From Myxococcota bacterium (GTDB lineage Bacteria > Myxococcota_A > UBA9160 > UBA4427): 52,477 nucleotides of DNA. Under the pieces are notes generated by a model. The model had not been told where the DNA came from. It saw only the letters and a program-made list of their open reading frames with translations, and did no database searches. The position numbers and the translations under genes were made by a program. The stretch lies in assembly GCA_029243605.1 (NCBI GenBank), contig JAQWRT010000082.1, positions 1-52,477 on the forward strand, in the 5' to 3' direction. Shown here piece by piece: positions 1-8,398 of this stretch. Positions within the stretch are counted from its first letter, which is position 1. The number at the start of each line of letters is the position of its first letter.

Positions 1-207
1 GCCCTCGACGGCCTCGTCGGCACCTTCCTCGAAGGCTACCAGCGAGTTCGGGGTCGGCCCCTGGCGGGCTTGACCCCCTTTGTCGCCGAGGGGCTCTTCC
101 GTCTCGCCCACCACCCGTTCCGGCGCCAAAGCCCGGACTGGCCGAGCCAGAGCCAAGAGATCGTCGAGCGAACCCGCGCCCTTCTCGCGGAGAACGCCCA
201 CCCGTGA
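1..207 (+). CDS. C-terminal end of a probable APH-family phosphotransferase (partial)
   Basis: The reading frame is open from the first base and ends at TGA 205-207, so only the last 68 residues are present. They contain basic and aromatic patches around FRLAHHPFRR and APDW-like SPDWPSQS, resembling the helical C-terminal tail of aminoglycoside-phosphotransferase-fold kinases. The next gene, a clear member of that fold, starts at GTG 204 and overlaps this stop by 4 bp, so the two are translationally coupled and may be a pair. The assignment rests mainly on that neighbour; substrate is unknown. It could also be an unrelated helical protein. Confidence 0.5.
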   Translation, partial: ALDGLVGTFLEGYQRVRGRPLAGLTPFVAEGLFRLAHHPFRRQSPDWPSQSQEIVERTRALLAENAHP

Positions 208-1196
208 CGCCCGAGGAAATGAAACCCGCCGCCGAAGACCCCAAGCTGCCCTGGATCCCCGAAGCCCTGGACCCAGTGCGGGCGGGCGAATGCGTCGCCC
301 CGGTGGTCGCCGAGGCCGCGGGCTGGCCCGAGGTTCCCCCTATCGTCGCCGCGCGACTCATGCGCCACAAGCCCGGTCGGCGCTGCGTGATCTACTACGA
401 GTTCGCCGGGCAGACGGACTCGGGGGTCTTCGCCAAGATGCGCGCCAAGGGTTCCGACCGGCGCACCCAGGAACTCCTCGAAGCGCTTCGTCGGGCGGGA
501 CTCAAACACGGGGCTGAAAGCCGAGTCGCCGTTCCCCGACCCCTGGGTTGCCTCGACCCCTGGAATATGACCTTCCAGGAAGCCGCACCCGGCCGCCTGC
601 TCAACGAAACCCTCCCGGAGCCCGATGCCGAAAGCCGCATGGCCCAGGTCGCCGAGGCCCTGGTCGCCCTCCACCAGAGCGGCGTCACCCCGGCCCGCCA
701 GCACGGGATCGCCGAAGAGTTTGAGATTCTTGGCGCCCGCCTCGACGACGCCGCCCACCGCGCACCCCACTGGAGAGCGCGGATCGAAAGCGTACGCGAT
801 GGCTGCGCCGCCCGGGCAGCGCGCTTGCCCGAGGTCGGCCCGGTCGGACTGCACCGGGATTTCTACCCCGACCAAGTGATCGTCGACGGACCGCGCACCA
901 CCGTCCTCGATCTCGATCTCTACGCCGGGGGCGACCCGGCCCTGGATGTCGGAAATTTCTCTGCCCACCTCGCCGAAATCGCCCTACGCACCCGGGGCGA
1001 CTTGCGCGGCTACGAAGCTCTCGAGGGCGCATTCGAAGAGGCCTACCTCGCCGGCTCCGGCGCTGACCACGCCCAAACGATTCGGACCTACCGGCTCCTC
1101 ACCCTCGCCCGGCATATCCAGCTCAGCATGATCATCGACGGCCGCGCCCAGACCAGCGAAGCGATCCTCGAAGCCTGCGAGGAAGAACTCGGCTAG
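204..1196 (+). CDS. APH-family phosphotransferase (small-molecule kinase-like)
   Basis: A 330-residue protein of the aminoglycoside phosphotransferase / choline kinase fold. The catalytic loop is visible as LHRDFYPDQVIVD (Brenner-type HxD with a downstream Gln instead of the usual Asn), followed by the metal-binding DLD of TVLDLDLYAGGDPALDVGNF. The N-terminal lobe has a Lys in VFAKMRAKG that could contact ATP. Start is GTG 204, which overlaps the stop of the preceding gene by 4 bp. Such kinases phosphorylate sugars, amino alcohols or antibiotics; the sequence does not say which. The paired upstream kinase fragment and the exopolysaccharide-type neighbours suggest a role in envelope or sugar metabolism, which is inference. 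Confidence 0.75.
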   Translation: MTPEEMKPAAEDPKLPWIPEALDPVRAGECVAPVVAEAAGWPEVPPIVAARLMRHKPGRRCVIYYEFAGQTDSGVFAKMRAKGSDRRTQELLEALRRAGLKHGAESRVAVPRPLGCLDPWNMTFQEAAPGRLLNETLPEPDAESRMAQVAEALVALHQSGVTPARQHGIAEEFEILGARLDDAAHRAPHWRARIESVRDGCAARAARLPEVGPVGLHRDFYPDQVIVDGPRTTVLDLDLYAGGDPALDVGNFSAHLAEIALRTRGDLRGYEALEGAFEEAYLAGSGADHAQTIRTYRLLTLARHIQLSMIIDGRAQTSEAILEACEEELG

Positions 1197-1211
1197 CCCA
1201 CCGCCAAGGGA

Positions 1212-3032
1212 TCAGAAGTTATAACGGAAGCGAAACGCGAAGAGGTAGGAGAGATCGCCCTCTTCGGGGCCGAAGGCGTCGCCGGGCCGGAAGATCGAGC
1301 CGACGATCTTGAACTCGAAGGGGTTCCAATCCTCGATCCCCAGGATCATGTCCCATTCCTGGCCGATATCCGGGCTGAGACCCGAGGGATCGCGCTTGAA
1401 ACCGACGTCGCGCATAAAGGGGGCGGCCTCGGCTTGTCGGTACCAGTGGTAAAGGAAATCGATGGAGCTCTTCTTCAGGAAGCGAAACCCAAAACCCGTG
1501 GTCACGATATGCAGGTTCGAGACCTCGGGGTCGAGGAGTTCACCGTAATAGCGAAAGCTCGCCACCCCCCGGAAGCGGTCGCTGTTGTCCTGAAAACCGG
1601 TCTGCCGAAAACCCGTATCGTGGATCTGAGTCATGCCCGAGTCACCCGAGCCGTAGGCATAGCCCGCGGTGACCGATGGGCCCGACTCTACGGGCAGAAC
1701 CCAGGTGGCCCCGATATCGAACCCACCCCCGGAGACGTCGTGGGTATCCACCGCCGTCACTTTGCGCGCCCCTGTTTCCCCGCTGTAGTTGGTGTAGGTC
1801 TCGCTTCCAAAAACTCCCGCCGCCTCGAACCAATAGTTGACGCGACCGTATTTCGGAATCTTCACGCGTCCCTCCGCCGAGACGCCCAGCCAAGTCAAAT
1901 TCACATCGCTGTCGTCCTCGTAGGCCACACAGCCCGTGCGGAAAAAGGCCTCGCCCCCCGGCGGTAGCCCGGGTGGGAGATCGATATCGGCCACGCATTG
2001 GGGATCCACGGATTGCTGGTTCGAGTAGTCCTCCCTGTAGAGAGCGAAGAGGCCGACCTCCTGGCCCTGCGCCCACGCCCAACTCGCCGAGCCGAGGACA
2101 TGCACGACATCGTTGTCCTCGGGGTCGATCCCACCGCGGTTGAGAACCACCGGGAAGATCTCGTGGGCCACGGCGATCTCGGCGTGTACTTTTTCGAGAT
2201 CGAAGCGGAAGCGAACCGAATCGAGATCCTGATCCCACCACCATTCCCGGGAATCGAAATAGCGCTGGCGACCTACCTGGAGCCCGAAGGGGGAATCGAA
2301 GAGGTTGCCCAGGTAAAGCCACATTTCGCCGCGTTCCACAAGCCAATCGTCACCGGTCACGACCGCATCCGATGAAACAAGATTGCGCCAAAAGAATTTC
2401 ATCTCGAGGTAGACCGACAACTGGTCGCTATACGCGTAAAAGAGATCAGTCTGGAGGCCCTGGTTGATTCTCCATTGATCGTCCCGGGCCGAAAGACCCC
2501 GGGCCGCATCCTCGATCTCCAAGAAGTCGAGGTCGCCGTCGATATCCTGATTGTCCAGATCGAGATAATCGAAATCGAGCAGCTTCGACCCCTCGTAACG
2601 CGGAAGGAGCGTGTAGCGACCGCCGAGCATCAGGGGGCGTCCGAAGAGGGGAATGATCAACTGCTTCTTCGGGCGCTCACGATCGGGCCGCCTGATGAGG
2701 ATTTCTTCGGGGCGGGTCAGAGTCAGGCGGTCCGACGCAACCCGGCGAGCCTCTCGCCGAGGATCGGGAAGAGCATGGGTCGGAGTATTCGTGTGCGGAT
2801 CGCTGGGTAGCTTGTTGGGCGGATTACTCGAAGACTCGGGGGAACTCTGCTTCTCCTCGGCAACGGCCACCACCGGAGTCGGCTCTAAGGACTCGCCCTC
2901 CACCGGCAATCCCCATGCGCTTCCCGCCGCTAAAAGGGCGAGGCTCAAGAGAAAGCCGACGCTACAAGTTTGTAATTTCGAGTGCTTCATCGCCTCATTC
3001 ACTCGTCCGGCGAAACCCCTTCGGAAAGCCAT
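1212..3032 (-). CDS. AlgE-like outer-membrane beta-barrel (alginate export family)
   Basis: A 606-residue exported protein. A signal peptide (hydrophobic core VGFLLSLALLAAG, then SAWG) is followed by a low-complexity Pro/Ser/Thr linker to about residue 100. After that comes a long region of alternating aromatic and charged residues, such as FGLQVGRQRYFD and EWWWDQDLDSVRFRFD, typical of the alginate-export barrel family. It ends in FRFRYNF, the C-terminal Phe signature used by the BAM complex. Two starts are possible: ATG 3032, with AAGGG six bases upstream, and ATG 2990, which begins directly at the signal peptide. It is divergent from the PEP-CTERM gene. The likely role is outer-membrane passage of a polysaccharide or other polyanion; no alginate synthase is in the window, so the substrate is open. 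Confidence 0.75.
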   Translation of the reverse strand: MAFRRGFAGRVNEAMKHSKLQTCSVGFLLSLALLAAGSAWGLPVEGESLEPTPVVAVAEEKQSSPESSSNPPNKLPSDPHTNTPTHALPDPRREARRVASDRLTLTRPEEILIRRPDRERPKKQLIIPLFGRPLMLGGRYTLLPRYEGSKLLDFDYLDLDNQDIDGDLDFLEIEDAARGLSARDDQWRINQGLQTDLFYAYSDQLSVYLEMKFFWRNLVSSDAVVTGDDWLVERGEMWLYLGNLFDSPFGLQVGRQRYFDSREWWWDQDLDSVRFRFDLEKVHAEIAVAHEIFPVVLNRGGIDPEDNDVVHVLGSASWAWAQGQEVGLFALYREDYSNQQSVDPQCVADIDLPPGLPPGGEAFFRTGCVAYEDDSDVNLTWLGVSAEGRVKIPKYGRVNYWFEAAGVFGSETYTNYSGETGARKVTAVDTHDVSGGGFDIGATWVLPVESGPSVTAGYAYGSGDSGMTQIHDTGFRQTGFQDNSDRFRGVASFRYYGELLDPEVSNLHIVTTGFGFRFLKKSSIDFLYHWYRQAEAAPFMRDVGFKRDPSGLSPDIGQEWDMILGIEDWNPFEFKIVGSIFRPGDAFGPEEGDLSYLFAFRFRYNF

Positions 3033-3161
3033 CTTGAGCCCTTTGCGGCCTCTCGCTCAATCCGGTCGCGGACTTCACCGGGTACTCGAAGAAGTTCAGT
3101 ATCGTCCGGTAGCTGCCGATAGTCTACACAGAACTTATCGGACAAAGACTGGAATCGCCGA

Positions 3162-5513
3162 ATGAAAATCTCCACCCAAACTCGCTTATTTTGGCTCATC
3201 GTTGGAGCCGGCGTCTTCACGCTGCCGGCTGGAGCCGAGGCGGGCAATCCCGACCATCCCATCCTTACTGAAATTTACCAGGAATCCTCCGTGCCCGGAG
3301 GCCCGGCGACCACGGATCTGACAAACCCCAATACACCTCATCAAGAGTTCATCGAAATTTTTATTCCGCCTCTTGCCGATCTCTCACCCACACTCGATAA
3401 GGACGCACTCAATCTCACCTTCTACGATATTGAAGGCGATGCAAGTAGCCCCGGGCTCTCCCAGGTCAACCTTCGGGTCGATCTCCCGACCTTCGACCTC
3501 GACCCAAGCAACGGCTTGACCGGGCTGCCCAGGCCCCAGACCGGGATCGTCGTCCTCGGCTGGATTCAATATCTTGGGAACCCACCCACCGGCCTCACGG
3601 GAACACCTAATAGCCGGACGGCCATGATCAATGGGGGTATCACCGGAGCCGCGGGCTTCACCTTTATCCCCCTCAACGGCGATCAATTCGAGGGGACCTA
3701 CAACTTTCCCCTACCCGTCGCGGTCTCGTATATTGACACCCTCTCGGACCCGCTCACGGGAAAGGTCGAGCAGGGGTCGAGCGCCTACCTCTTGGTCAAT
3801 CGGGATGACCCCGGTTACTCGGAACTCTGTGGACTCACCGATCCCGCGACCTGCGATTCGTTTCCCAATCTTGCTTCCGGATCCAAACTCGGCCTCTCAT
3901 GCTTGCTCGATGCCTTTGCAGCCAACGACGATGCCTCGTTCAATCTCGATCAGCAGCCTTACCTGGCTCCCTCCGGCGATAATATCGACCTGGAATTCGT
4001 TCTTCCCCGGGGCGGTGCTTTCAGTGTGTGGGTCCCCCAAGTCCCCGAAGAGGGGAGCGGCTACCAACGCATTCTGGTCGATCGCATGAAGACCAGCGAA
4101 GACGGCATCCCCGGGAACGAAGACCCTGCCCTGGACGCCGCGACCGCCTATCGGTCGACCTCGAACACCGGGCCCTTCTTTGCCACGCCGGGCTACGCGG
4201 CTTCATCGACCAGTCCCGGAAGGCTCTCGGTAGCAATTACCCCACTGCAATTCTTTCAGGTACTCAAGGAGACTCAGGCCCGGCCCGGGCTCATCGCTGC
4301 CAATATCGGCGGAGATTTCGGTATCCAAACGGAATCCACGCCTGGACCGACCCGAGACCCCTCGGCCATGAACGCCAGCGTGACCCAGAGCCTGAGCCTT
4401 CCCATCGCGCAATCCGCCATCGCCCCTTATTTCGACGTGGAAACCTTCGCGACCACACCCTTGGGACACAGCGAGTTCATTACCATCGAACTCGACTCCA
4501 CCACCCCGGTGCCCGGCAATCCTCCCACCACCGACCCGCTCCACCGGAGAGCGGCCTACCTCGTGACCATCGACCCGACGACCGGGCAGGATGCCCAGGG
4601 CCAAAGCTTCCAGGGCACCGCACTTTTTGCCCTGCAAGGGGTTCCGGTGATGGAAGGTGTCTTGAACCCCTTTTCAGAGACCAGCCTGGGGAGCGGGATG
4701 CGAAACAACAGCGCAAATTTTCCAAATTCGCGAGGCAATGGGGCGAGCTTGAGCGACCCATCGAGTGATCTGTCCGATCCCGCGCTGATTCAGCCGATGA
4801 TCGCGACCATGCCCACCGACCCGACTCTTTTCATCAACCCACTCGGCGCCGGCTCCAACCTCGTCGACGTAGTCCTGAACTCCGCCGAAGTCGTGAGCGG
4901 AGCGAGTAGCTACGCCAATAGCTTCAACGTGTCCGAGACCCTGGTTCAGGCACGCGAGTTCAACCTGGTGGGAACGCCCACCACCGGCGGCTTCACGCCC
5001 ACCGAGCGCATTCATTACGCCGATGCGAAGGGGGCCGCCGGTAAGCTCTCCGACGGATTGACCGATGTCGTCACCAAACGCGACTTCGAAGTCGCTCTCA
5101 TCGACTCCCAACTCTCCCCCGTCGGAACCCTTGAAACCGGTGCGACCGACGATTTCGGCGTAGCGGTTCGGGTCGAGCAGGTCGCACCCGGAGCCAGCGC
5201 TTCGGTGGGCGAGATCATTTTCCTGAGCAGTATGGGCGGGCTGGAGGGAGCCGACCTCGACACCCTCAACGTGCCCCCCTATGAAAACCTTCTCACCGTC
5301 ACCTATCTCGACCTCGATGCCTTGAACAGTGTGATGGGCGTCGAAACCATCGACCGGGTCTATGTGATCGACGGCAGTGGGAGTGGCGAAGTCGATATTG
5401 TCGAAATCGTCGCACTGCCCGAACCCGGCACCGGCCTGGCCCTAAGCCTCGGCGTTCTTCTGCTGGCCAGCCTCGAGCGGCGAAAGCAACGGGAAAACCC
5501 AGCCCAACCGTAA
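3162..5513 (+). CDS. PEP-CTERM-anchored exported protein
   Basis: A 783-residue protein with an N-terminal signal peptide (LFWLIVGAGVFTLPAGAEA) and a C-terminal sorting signal: LPEPGTG, a hydrophobic segment (LALSLGVLLLASL) and a basic tail (ERRKQR). This is the PEP-CTERM layout recognised by exosortase in exopolysaccharide-producing Gram-negative bacteria. The mature part is rich in Asp, Thr, Pro and Gly and begins with ILTEIYQ and QEFIEIF, which faintly resembles a lamin-tail-type beta sandwich; I would not assert that domain. No exosortase lies in the window. It is divergent from the AlgE-like barrel with 129 bp between start codons, so the two may be co-regulated surface components. Confidence 0.7.
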   Translation: MKISTQTRLFWLIVGAGVFTLPAGAEAGNPDHPILTEIYQESSVPGGPATTDLTNPNTPHQEFIEIFIPPLADLSPTLDKDALNLTFYDIEGDASSPGLSQVNLRVDLPTFDLDPSNGLTGLPRPQTGIVVLGWIQYLGNPPTGLTGTPNSRTAMINGGITGAAGFTFIPLNGDQFEGTYNFPLPVAVSYIDTLSDPLTGKVEQGSSAYLLVNRDDPGYSELCGLTDPATCDSFPNLASGSKLGLSCLLDAFAANDDASFNLDQQPYLAPSGDNIDLEFVLPRGGAFSVWVPQVPEEGSGYQRILVDRMKTSEDGIPGNEDPALDAATAYRSTSNTGPFFATPGYAASSTSPGRLSVAITPLQFFQVLKETQARPGLIAANIGGDFGIQTESTPGPTRDPSAMNASVTQSLSLPIAQSAIAPYFDVETFATTPLGHSEFITIELDSTTPVPGNPPTTDPLHRRAAYLVTIDPTTGQDAQGQSFQGTALFALQGVPVMEGVLNPFSETSLGSGMRNNSANFPNSRGNGASLSDPSSDLSDPALIQPMIATMPTDPTLFINPLGAGSNLVDVVLNSAEVVSGASSYANSFNVSETLVQAREFNLVGTPTTGGFTPTERIHYADAKGAAGKLSDGLTDVVTKRDFEVALIDSQLSPVGTLETGATDDFGVAVRVEQVAPGASASVGEIIFLSSMGGLEGADLDTLNVPPYENLLTVTYLDLDALNSVMGVETIDRVYVIDGSGSGEVDIVEIVALPEPGTGLALSLGVLLLASLERRKQRENPAQP

Positions 5514-5559
5514 GCCCAGGGCTTTCGCTCCGGCGCACCCGCGCAGAGAACTCACTCGC
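5514..5559. terminator. weak hairpin between convergent genes
   Basis: The 46-bp gap between the PEP-CTERM stop and the sulfatase stop contains AAGCC-CAG-GGCTT at about 5513-5526, a 5-bp stem without a strong U tract. It may help end transcription in one direction, but the structure is marginal. Confidence 0.25.
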
Positions 5560-7623
5560 CTACTCGATATAGCCGAGTTCCTTGAGGTGCTCGATGGTGT
5601 CCGAGTCGAGGGCGCGACGGTCGACTTGGCCAGCGGCGGTCTTCTCCATGCGTGCAAGCCAGGCGTTGAGCGAGGCCCCAAGGCGGCTTGCCTCTTCGGG
5701 GGAGGACTTCATTCGGTCTGCTCGCTCTGACGGGTCCGATGCGAGATCGAATAATTGCTCGTCGAAGGGCGGCGCCCCGGGAGCCAAGAGGCGAGCCGGT
5801 GTAAAGAAATCCGGGGCGGGCTCCAGGACGCGCTCGACGACGCGAACGGGGCCATCTCCGAAACCCTTGAGCCGGGTATCCTCGGTCACCCGAATCACGA
5901 AGCCCGACCCTTCGAGTTTGATCTCCCCGTCATCGCCCACGGCCTCGACCCTCTCGACGATCAGTTCGACCTCGTCGTTCCGGTCACCTGGGGCAAGCAG
6001 CTTGAATTTGTCGGCGGCGACCACTCCGCCCTCTTCGACTTCGCCCTCGACCTTCACCCATATGCCTTGGACGAGCACCTCCAGAGCCGGGGTTCCGTCC
6101 GAGTTCATAAGATCATCGGCCTGGATGGTGCGGCCGAGCAGACCGAAGGCCTTTTTGTCCTCGGAAATAGACTCGATGGAGGCGCTGATCTCCAGGTCGT
6201 CATCACCCGCATCTTTGCGGGTCAGCTTGGTCGCCTCGAGACTTCCATCGCCCAGGAGGAAGCCCCGGACCTTGACTCGAATACCCGGCTCCAGGGGAAT
6301 CGCGACCCCGCCCTTCGGATCCCGGGGTGCGGCGCTCTTCGGTAGCTTGGCCCGATAGGTCCGCACGTATTTCCAGTCGCCCTCCCGAATCGAAAGCCGG
6401 TAGGTTCGCTTGTGCCGAGTCTCCGCGACGATCTCCGGAGGGGCGGGGGCGGGGGCGAAGAGATCTCTCCCCTCGATTTCTGCCGGAGCCTCGACCCCCG
6501 CCAGAACCGCCAGGGTCGGAAGAACATCGAGCAGCCGCGCGACTCGGGGGCTTTGCTGGGCGCCCACGCCGCCCGGCAGGCGGATCATCAGCGGAATTTC
6601 GATGACTTCGCGGTAGAGCGTGCCCCCATGCCCCACTGCCCCGTGGTCGAGCAATTCCTCGCCATGGTCCGAGGTCAGGAGCAAGATGGTGTCCTCGAAG
6701 ACCCCTCGAGCCCGAAGGGCGTCGAATAACTCACCCAACCGATGATCAATTTGGCCGACGCCGCCATCGTGCTGATCCTGGAGCCGTGCCCGATCGACTT
6801 CGGAGAGTTGCAGACTGGCATCGTTGATCCGCTCTCGCAGCCCCTTCCAACTCTCGCGATCAAAGAGAGAGGGCTCGGGCGATTCTCCGACGAAGCGCGC
6901 TCGAAACGAGGGGTCGGGTTGGAAGGGCCAATGGGCGTCGAGGTAATGGAGATAGGCGAAAAAAGGACGCCCCTCTCCCCGAGCATCGAGAAACTCAAGG
7001 AAGGTCGCGTTGATTTCGGCCGCGGTGAAGGATCCGTGCTCGTAGCGTTGAAAGCCCTGAGCGAAGCCCCCCTCGGCTTCGAGGTGGGCGTTGTTCACCA
7101 GGCCCAGGGTTTCGTAACCCGCCGACGCGAAGACCTCGGCGAGGGTCGTGAAAGAATCGTCGAGCACGTCGGACTCGAGACGCCCTCCCCCCACATGGGC
7201 CTCGCCCTCGTAGACCCCGTGCTGAACGGGGTAGAGAGAGGTGAAGAGGGTGGGAATCGAGGGCTTTGTCCAGGGCGATTGCGCGTAGACATCCCCGAAG
7301 ACAATGCTTTCCCCTGCGAGGGCGTCGATGCGGGGGGACGTGTCGCGTGGGTACCCGTAGGCGCCCAGATGATCCGCCCTGAGAGCATCGATGAGAATTA
7401 CGAGGATATTGGGCCGCGGCGTCTCAGGCTCCGCCCGAGCGGGGGGGGCAGCCAGCAGACCCACCGCCACACAGAGCGCGAGAAGTCCGGGGAGGGGGCC
7501 GAGGAGCGCGCCAACCCAAGTCGGGGAGGGCCCACGGCCAACAGCTTTTACTCTCCCCGGCAGAGGGGATAGGCCCTCGACGAAGGCGGGGTCTCTCTTG
7601 TGCCTTTTCCTCGCAATCGGCAT
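5560..7623 (-). CDS. exported sulfatase-fold hydrolase/transferase with inserted DUF5666-like domain
   Basis: A 687-residue alkaline-phosphatase-superfamily enzyme. After a long N-terminus with one hydrophobic segment (LLALCVAVGLLAA) come NILVILIDALRADH and, at the nucleophile position, SPWTKPSIPTLFTS. Thr119 replaces the Cys that is converted to formylglycine in true sulfatases, so phosphoester or phosphotransfer chemistry is more likely. Metal ligands appear in LLTSDHGEELLDHG and VGHGG. Between GDWKYVRTY and QLFDLASDPSE, normally adjacent in sulfatases, about 185 residues are inserted (roughly 430-615). They contain two similar units, GIRVKVRGFLLGDGSLEATK and GIWVKVEGEVEEGGVVAAD, resembling DUF5666. 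ATG 7623 is chosen because TATGGT lies exactly 7 bases before it; ATG 7635 is an alternative. Confidence 0.75.
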   Translation of the reverse strand: MPIARKRHKRDPAFVEGLSPLPGRVKAVGRGPSPTWVGALLGPLPGLLALCVAVGLLAAPPARAEPETPRPNILVILIDALRADHLGAYGYPRDTSPRIDALAGESIVFGDVYAQSPWTKPSIPTLFTSLYPVQHGVYEGEAHVGGGRLESDVLDDSFTTLAEVFASAGYETLGLVNNAHLEAEGGFAQGFQRYEHGSFTAAEINATFLEFLDARGEGRPFFAYLHYLDAHWPFQPDPSFRARFVGESPEPSLFDRESWKGLRERINDASLQLSEVDRARLQDQHDGGVGQIDHRLGELFDALRARGVFEDTILLLTSDHGEELLDHGAVGHGGTLYREVIEIPLMIRLPGGVGAQQSPRVARLLDVLPTLAVLAGVEAPAEIEGRDLFAPAPAPPEIVAETRHKRTYRLSIREGDWKYVRTYRAKLPKSAAPRDPKGGVAIPLEPGIRVKVRGFLLGDGSLEATKLTRKDAGDDDLEISASIESISEDKKAFGLLGRTIQADDLMNSDGTPALEVLVQGIWVKVEGEVEEGGVVAADKFKLLAPGDRNDEVELIVERVEAVGDDGEIKLEGSGFVIRVTEDTRLKGFGDGPVRVVERVLEPAPDFFTPARLLAPGAPPFDEQLFDLASDPSERADRMKSSPEEASRLGASLNAWLARMEKTAAGQVDRRALDSDTIEHLKELGYIE

Positions 7624-7630
7624 GCTGTTG

Positions 7631-7636
7631 ACCATA
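7631..7636 (-). promoter_or_regulatory. leaderless-type -10 element for the sulfatase-fold gene
   Basis: On the minus strand TATGGT is followed by 7 bases and ATG 7623. This spacing puts the transcription start at or next to the start codon. No Shine-Dalgarno sequence is seen for this start. Confidence 0.4.
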
Positions 7637-7653
7637 GGAGAAATCAAATCATC

Positions 7654-8352
7654 ATGGAAGAAGTCTTGCCAACTCGTCGCCTCCAGGGGAACCGCGCCCT
7701 GGTTCTTGTGGTGCTGATGGTTTTCAGCCTGGGCCTTGGTCTCGGCTGTGCTTCGGCAGGGCCGACGCCCGTCGCTTTTCCTTCGGCACACCCCGTCGTC
7801 TTTGATGCTGAGGATGGCGCAACCGCCTTCCAACTCGCTCCCAATGGGGAATCCATCAGCTTGAGGAACGGAAAGAAGGCAGTCCTCGCATCGGTGCGCG
7901 AATCCGGTGGGCGACTGGCGATCGAGGACGCTTCGGGGGAAGTCGCCTGGTTCATCGAAAGACGCCCGGGGGCGTCCTTGCGCCTTCGAGTCATTGAGGC
8001 CAAGAACGGCGCAACCGCCTTCGTCATCAAGTCCGACTCGGACGGAGACGTCAAGGTGGAAAACGGGGAAAAGAAGCGAATGGCAGTCGCCAAGCGAAGG
8101 GATTACGGCTTCAAGCTCGTTGACCCCGGCGGAAAACTGATCGCCCGAATTCGCTCACGATCGGGGAAGACCTCGGTTCGTGATGCCGCCGGCACCACCT
8201 ACCTCACAACGCGCGATGCGATCCCCGCCGAGGCGGTCGCCCTGCTGGTCTTCGAACGATTCCCCATCGAAGTGGCCGCGGGTGTCGGTGTGGCCACGGC
8301 CTTCTGGCCTGCTCCCATGGAAGGGGCGGCGGAAACACGAAGCGCGGAATAG
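7654..8352 (+). CDS. small exported protein or lipoprotein with two repeated units
   Basis: I do not recognise a family. The 232-residue product has a basic N-terminus, a hydrophobic segment (ALVLVVLMVFSLGLGLG) and a Cys directly after it (GLGCASAG). This is a lipoprotein-like signal, although the residue at -3 is Gly rather than Leu. The mature part holds two related beta-rich units, beginning DGATAFQLAPNGESISLRNG and NGATAFVIKSDSDGDVKVENG, each followed by a stretch ending in Arg-rich residues. ATG 7654 is preceded by AGGAG 13 bases upstream, which is rather far. The gene is divergent from the sulfatase-fold gene with only 30 bp between starts, so their promoters overlap each other's coding regions. 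Confidence 0.6.
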   Translation: MEEVLPTRRLQGNRALVLVVLMVFSLGLGLGCASAGPTPVAFPSAHPVVFDAEDGATAFQLAPNGESISLRNGKKAVLASVRESGGRLAIEDASGEVAWFIERRPGASLRLRVIEAKNGATAFVIKSDSDGDVKVENGEKKRMAVAKRRDYGFKLVDPGGKLIARIRSRSGKTSVRDAAGTTYLTTRDAIPAEAVALLVFERFPIEVAAGVGVATAFWPAPMEGAAETRSAE

Positions 8353-8365
8353 ACGCCCGTTTTTT
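8324..8365 (+). terminator. possible intrinsic terminator after the small lipoprotein
   Basis: GGGCG (8324-8328) can pair with CGCCC (8354-8358), followed at once by a run of six T. The 25-base loop makes this weak, but the T tract is rare in this GC-rich DNA. Confidence 0.3.
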
Positions 8366-8398
8366 AATCAGCTTCGAATCCCGACGCCGAAAATTGGC

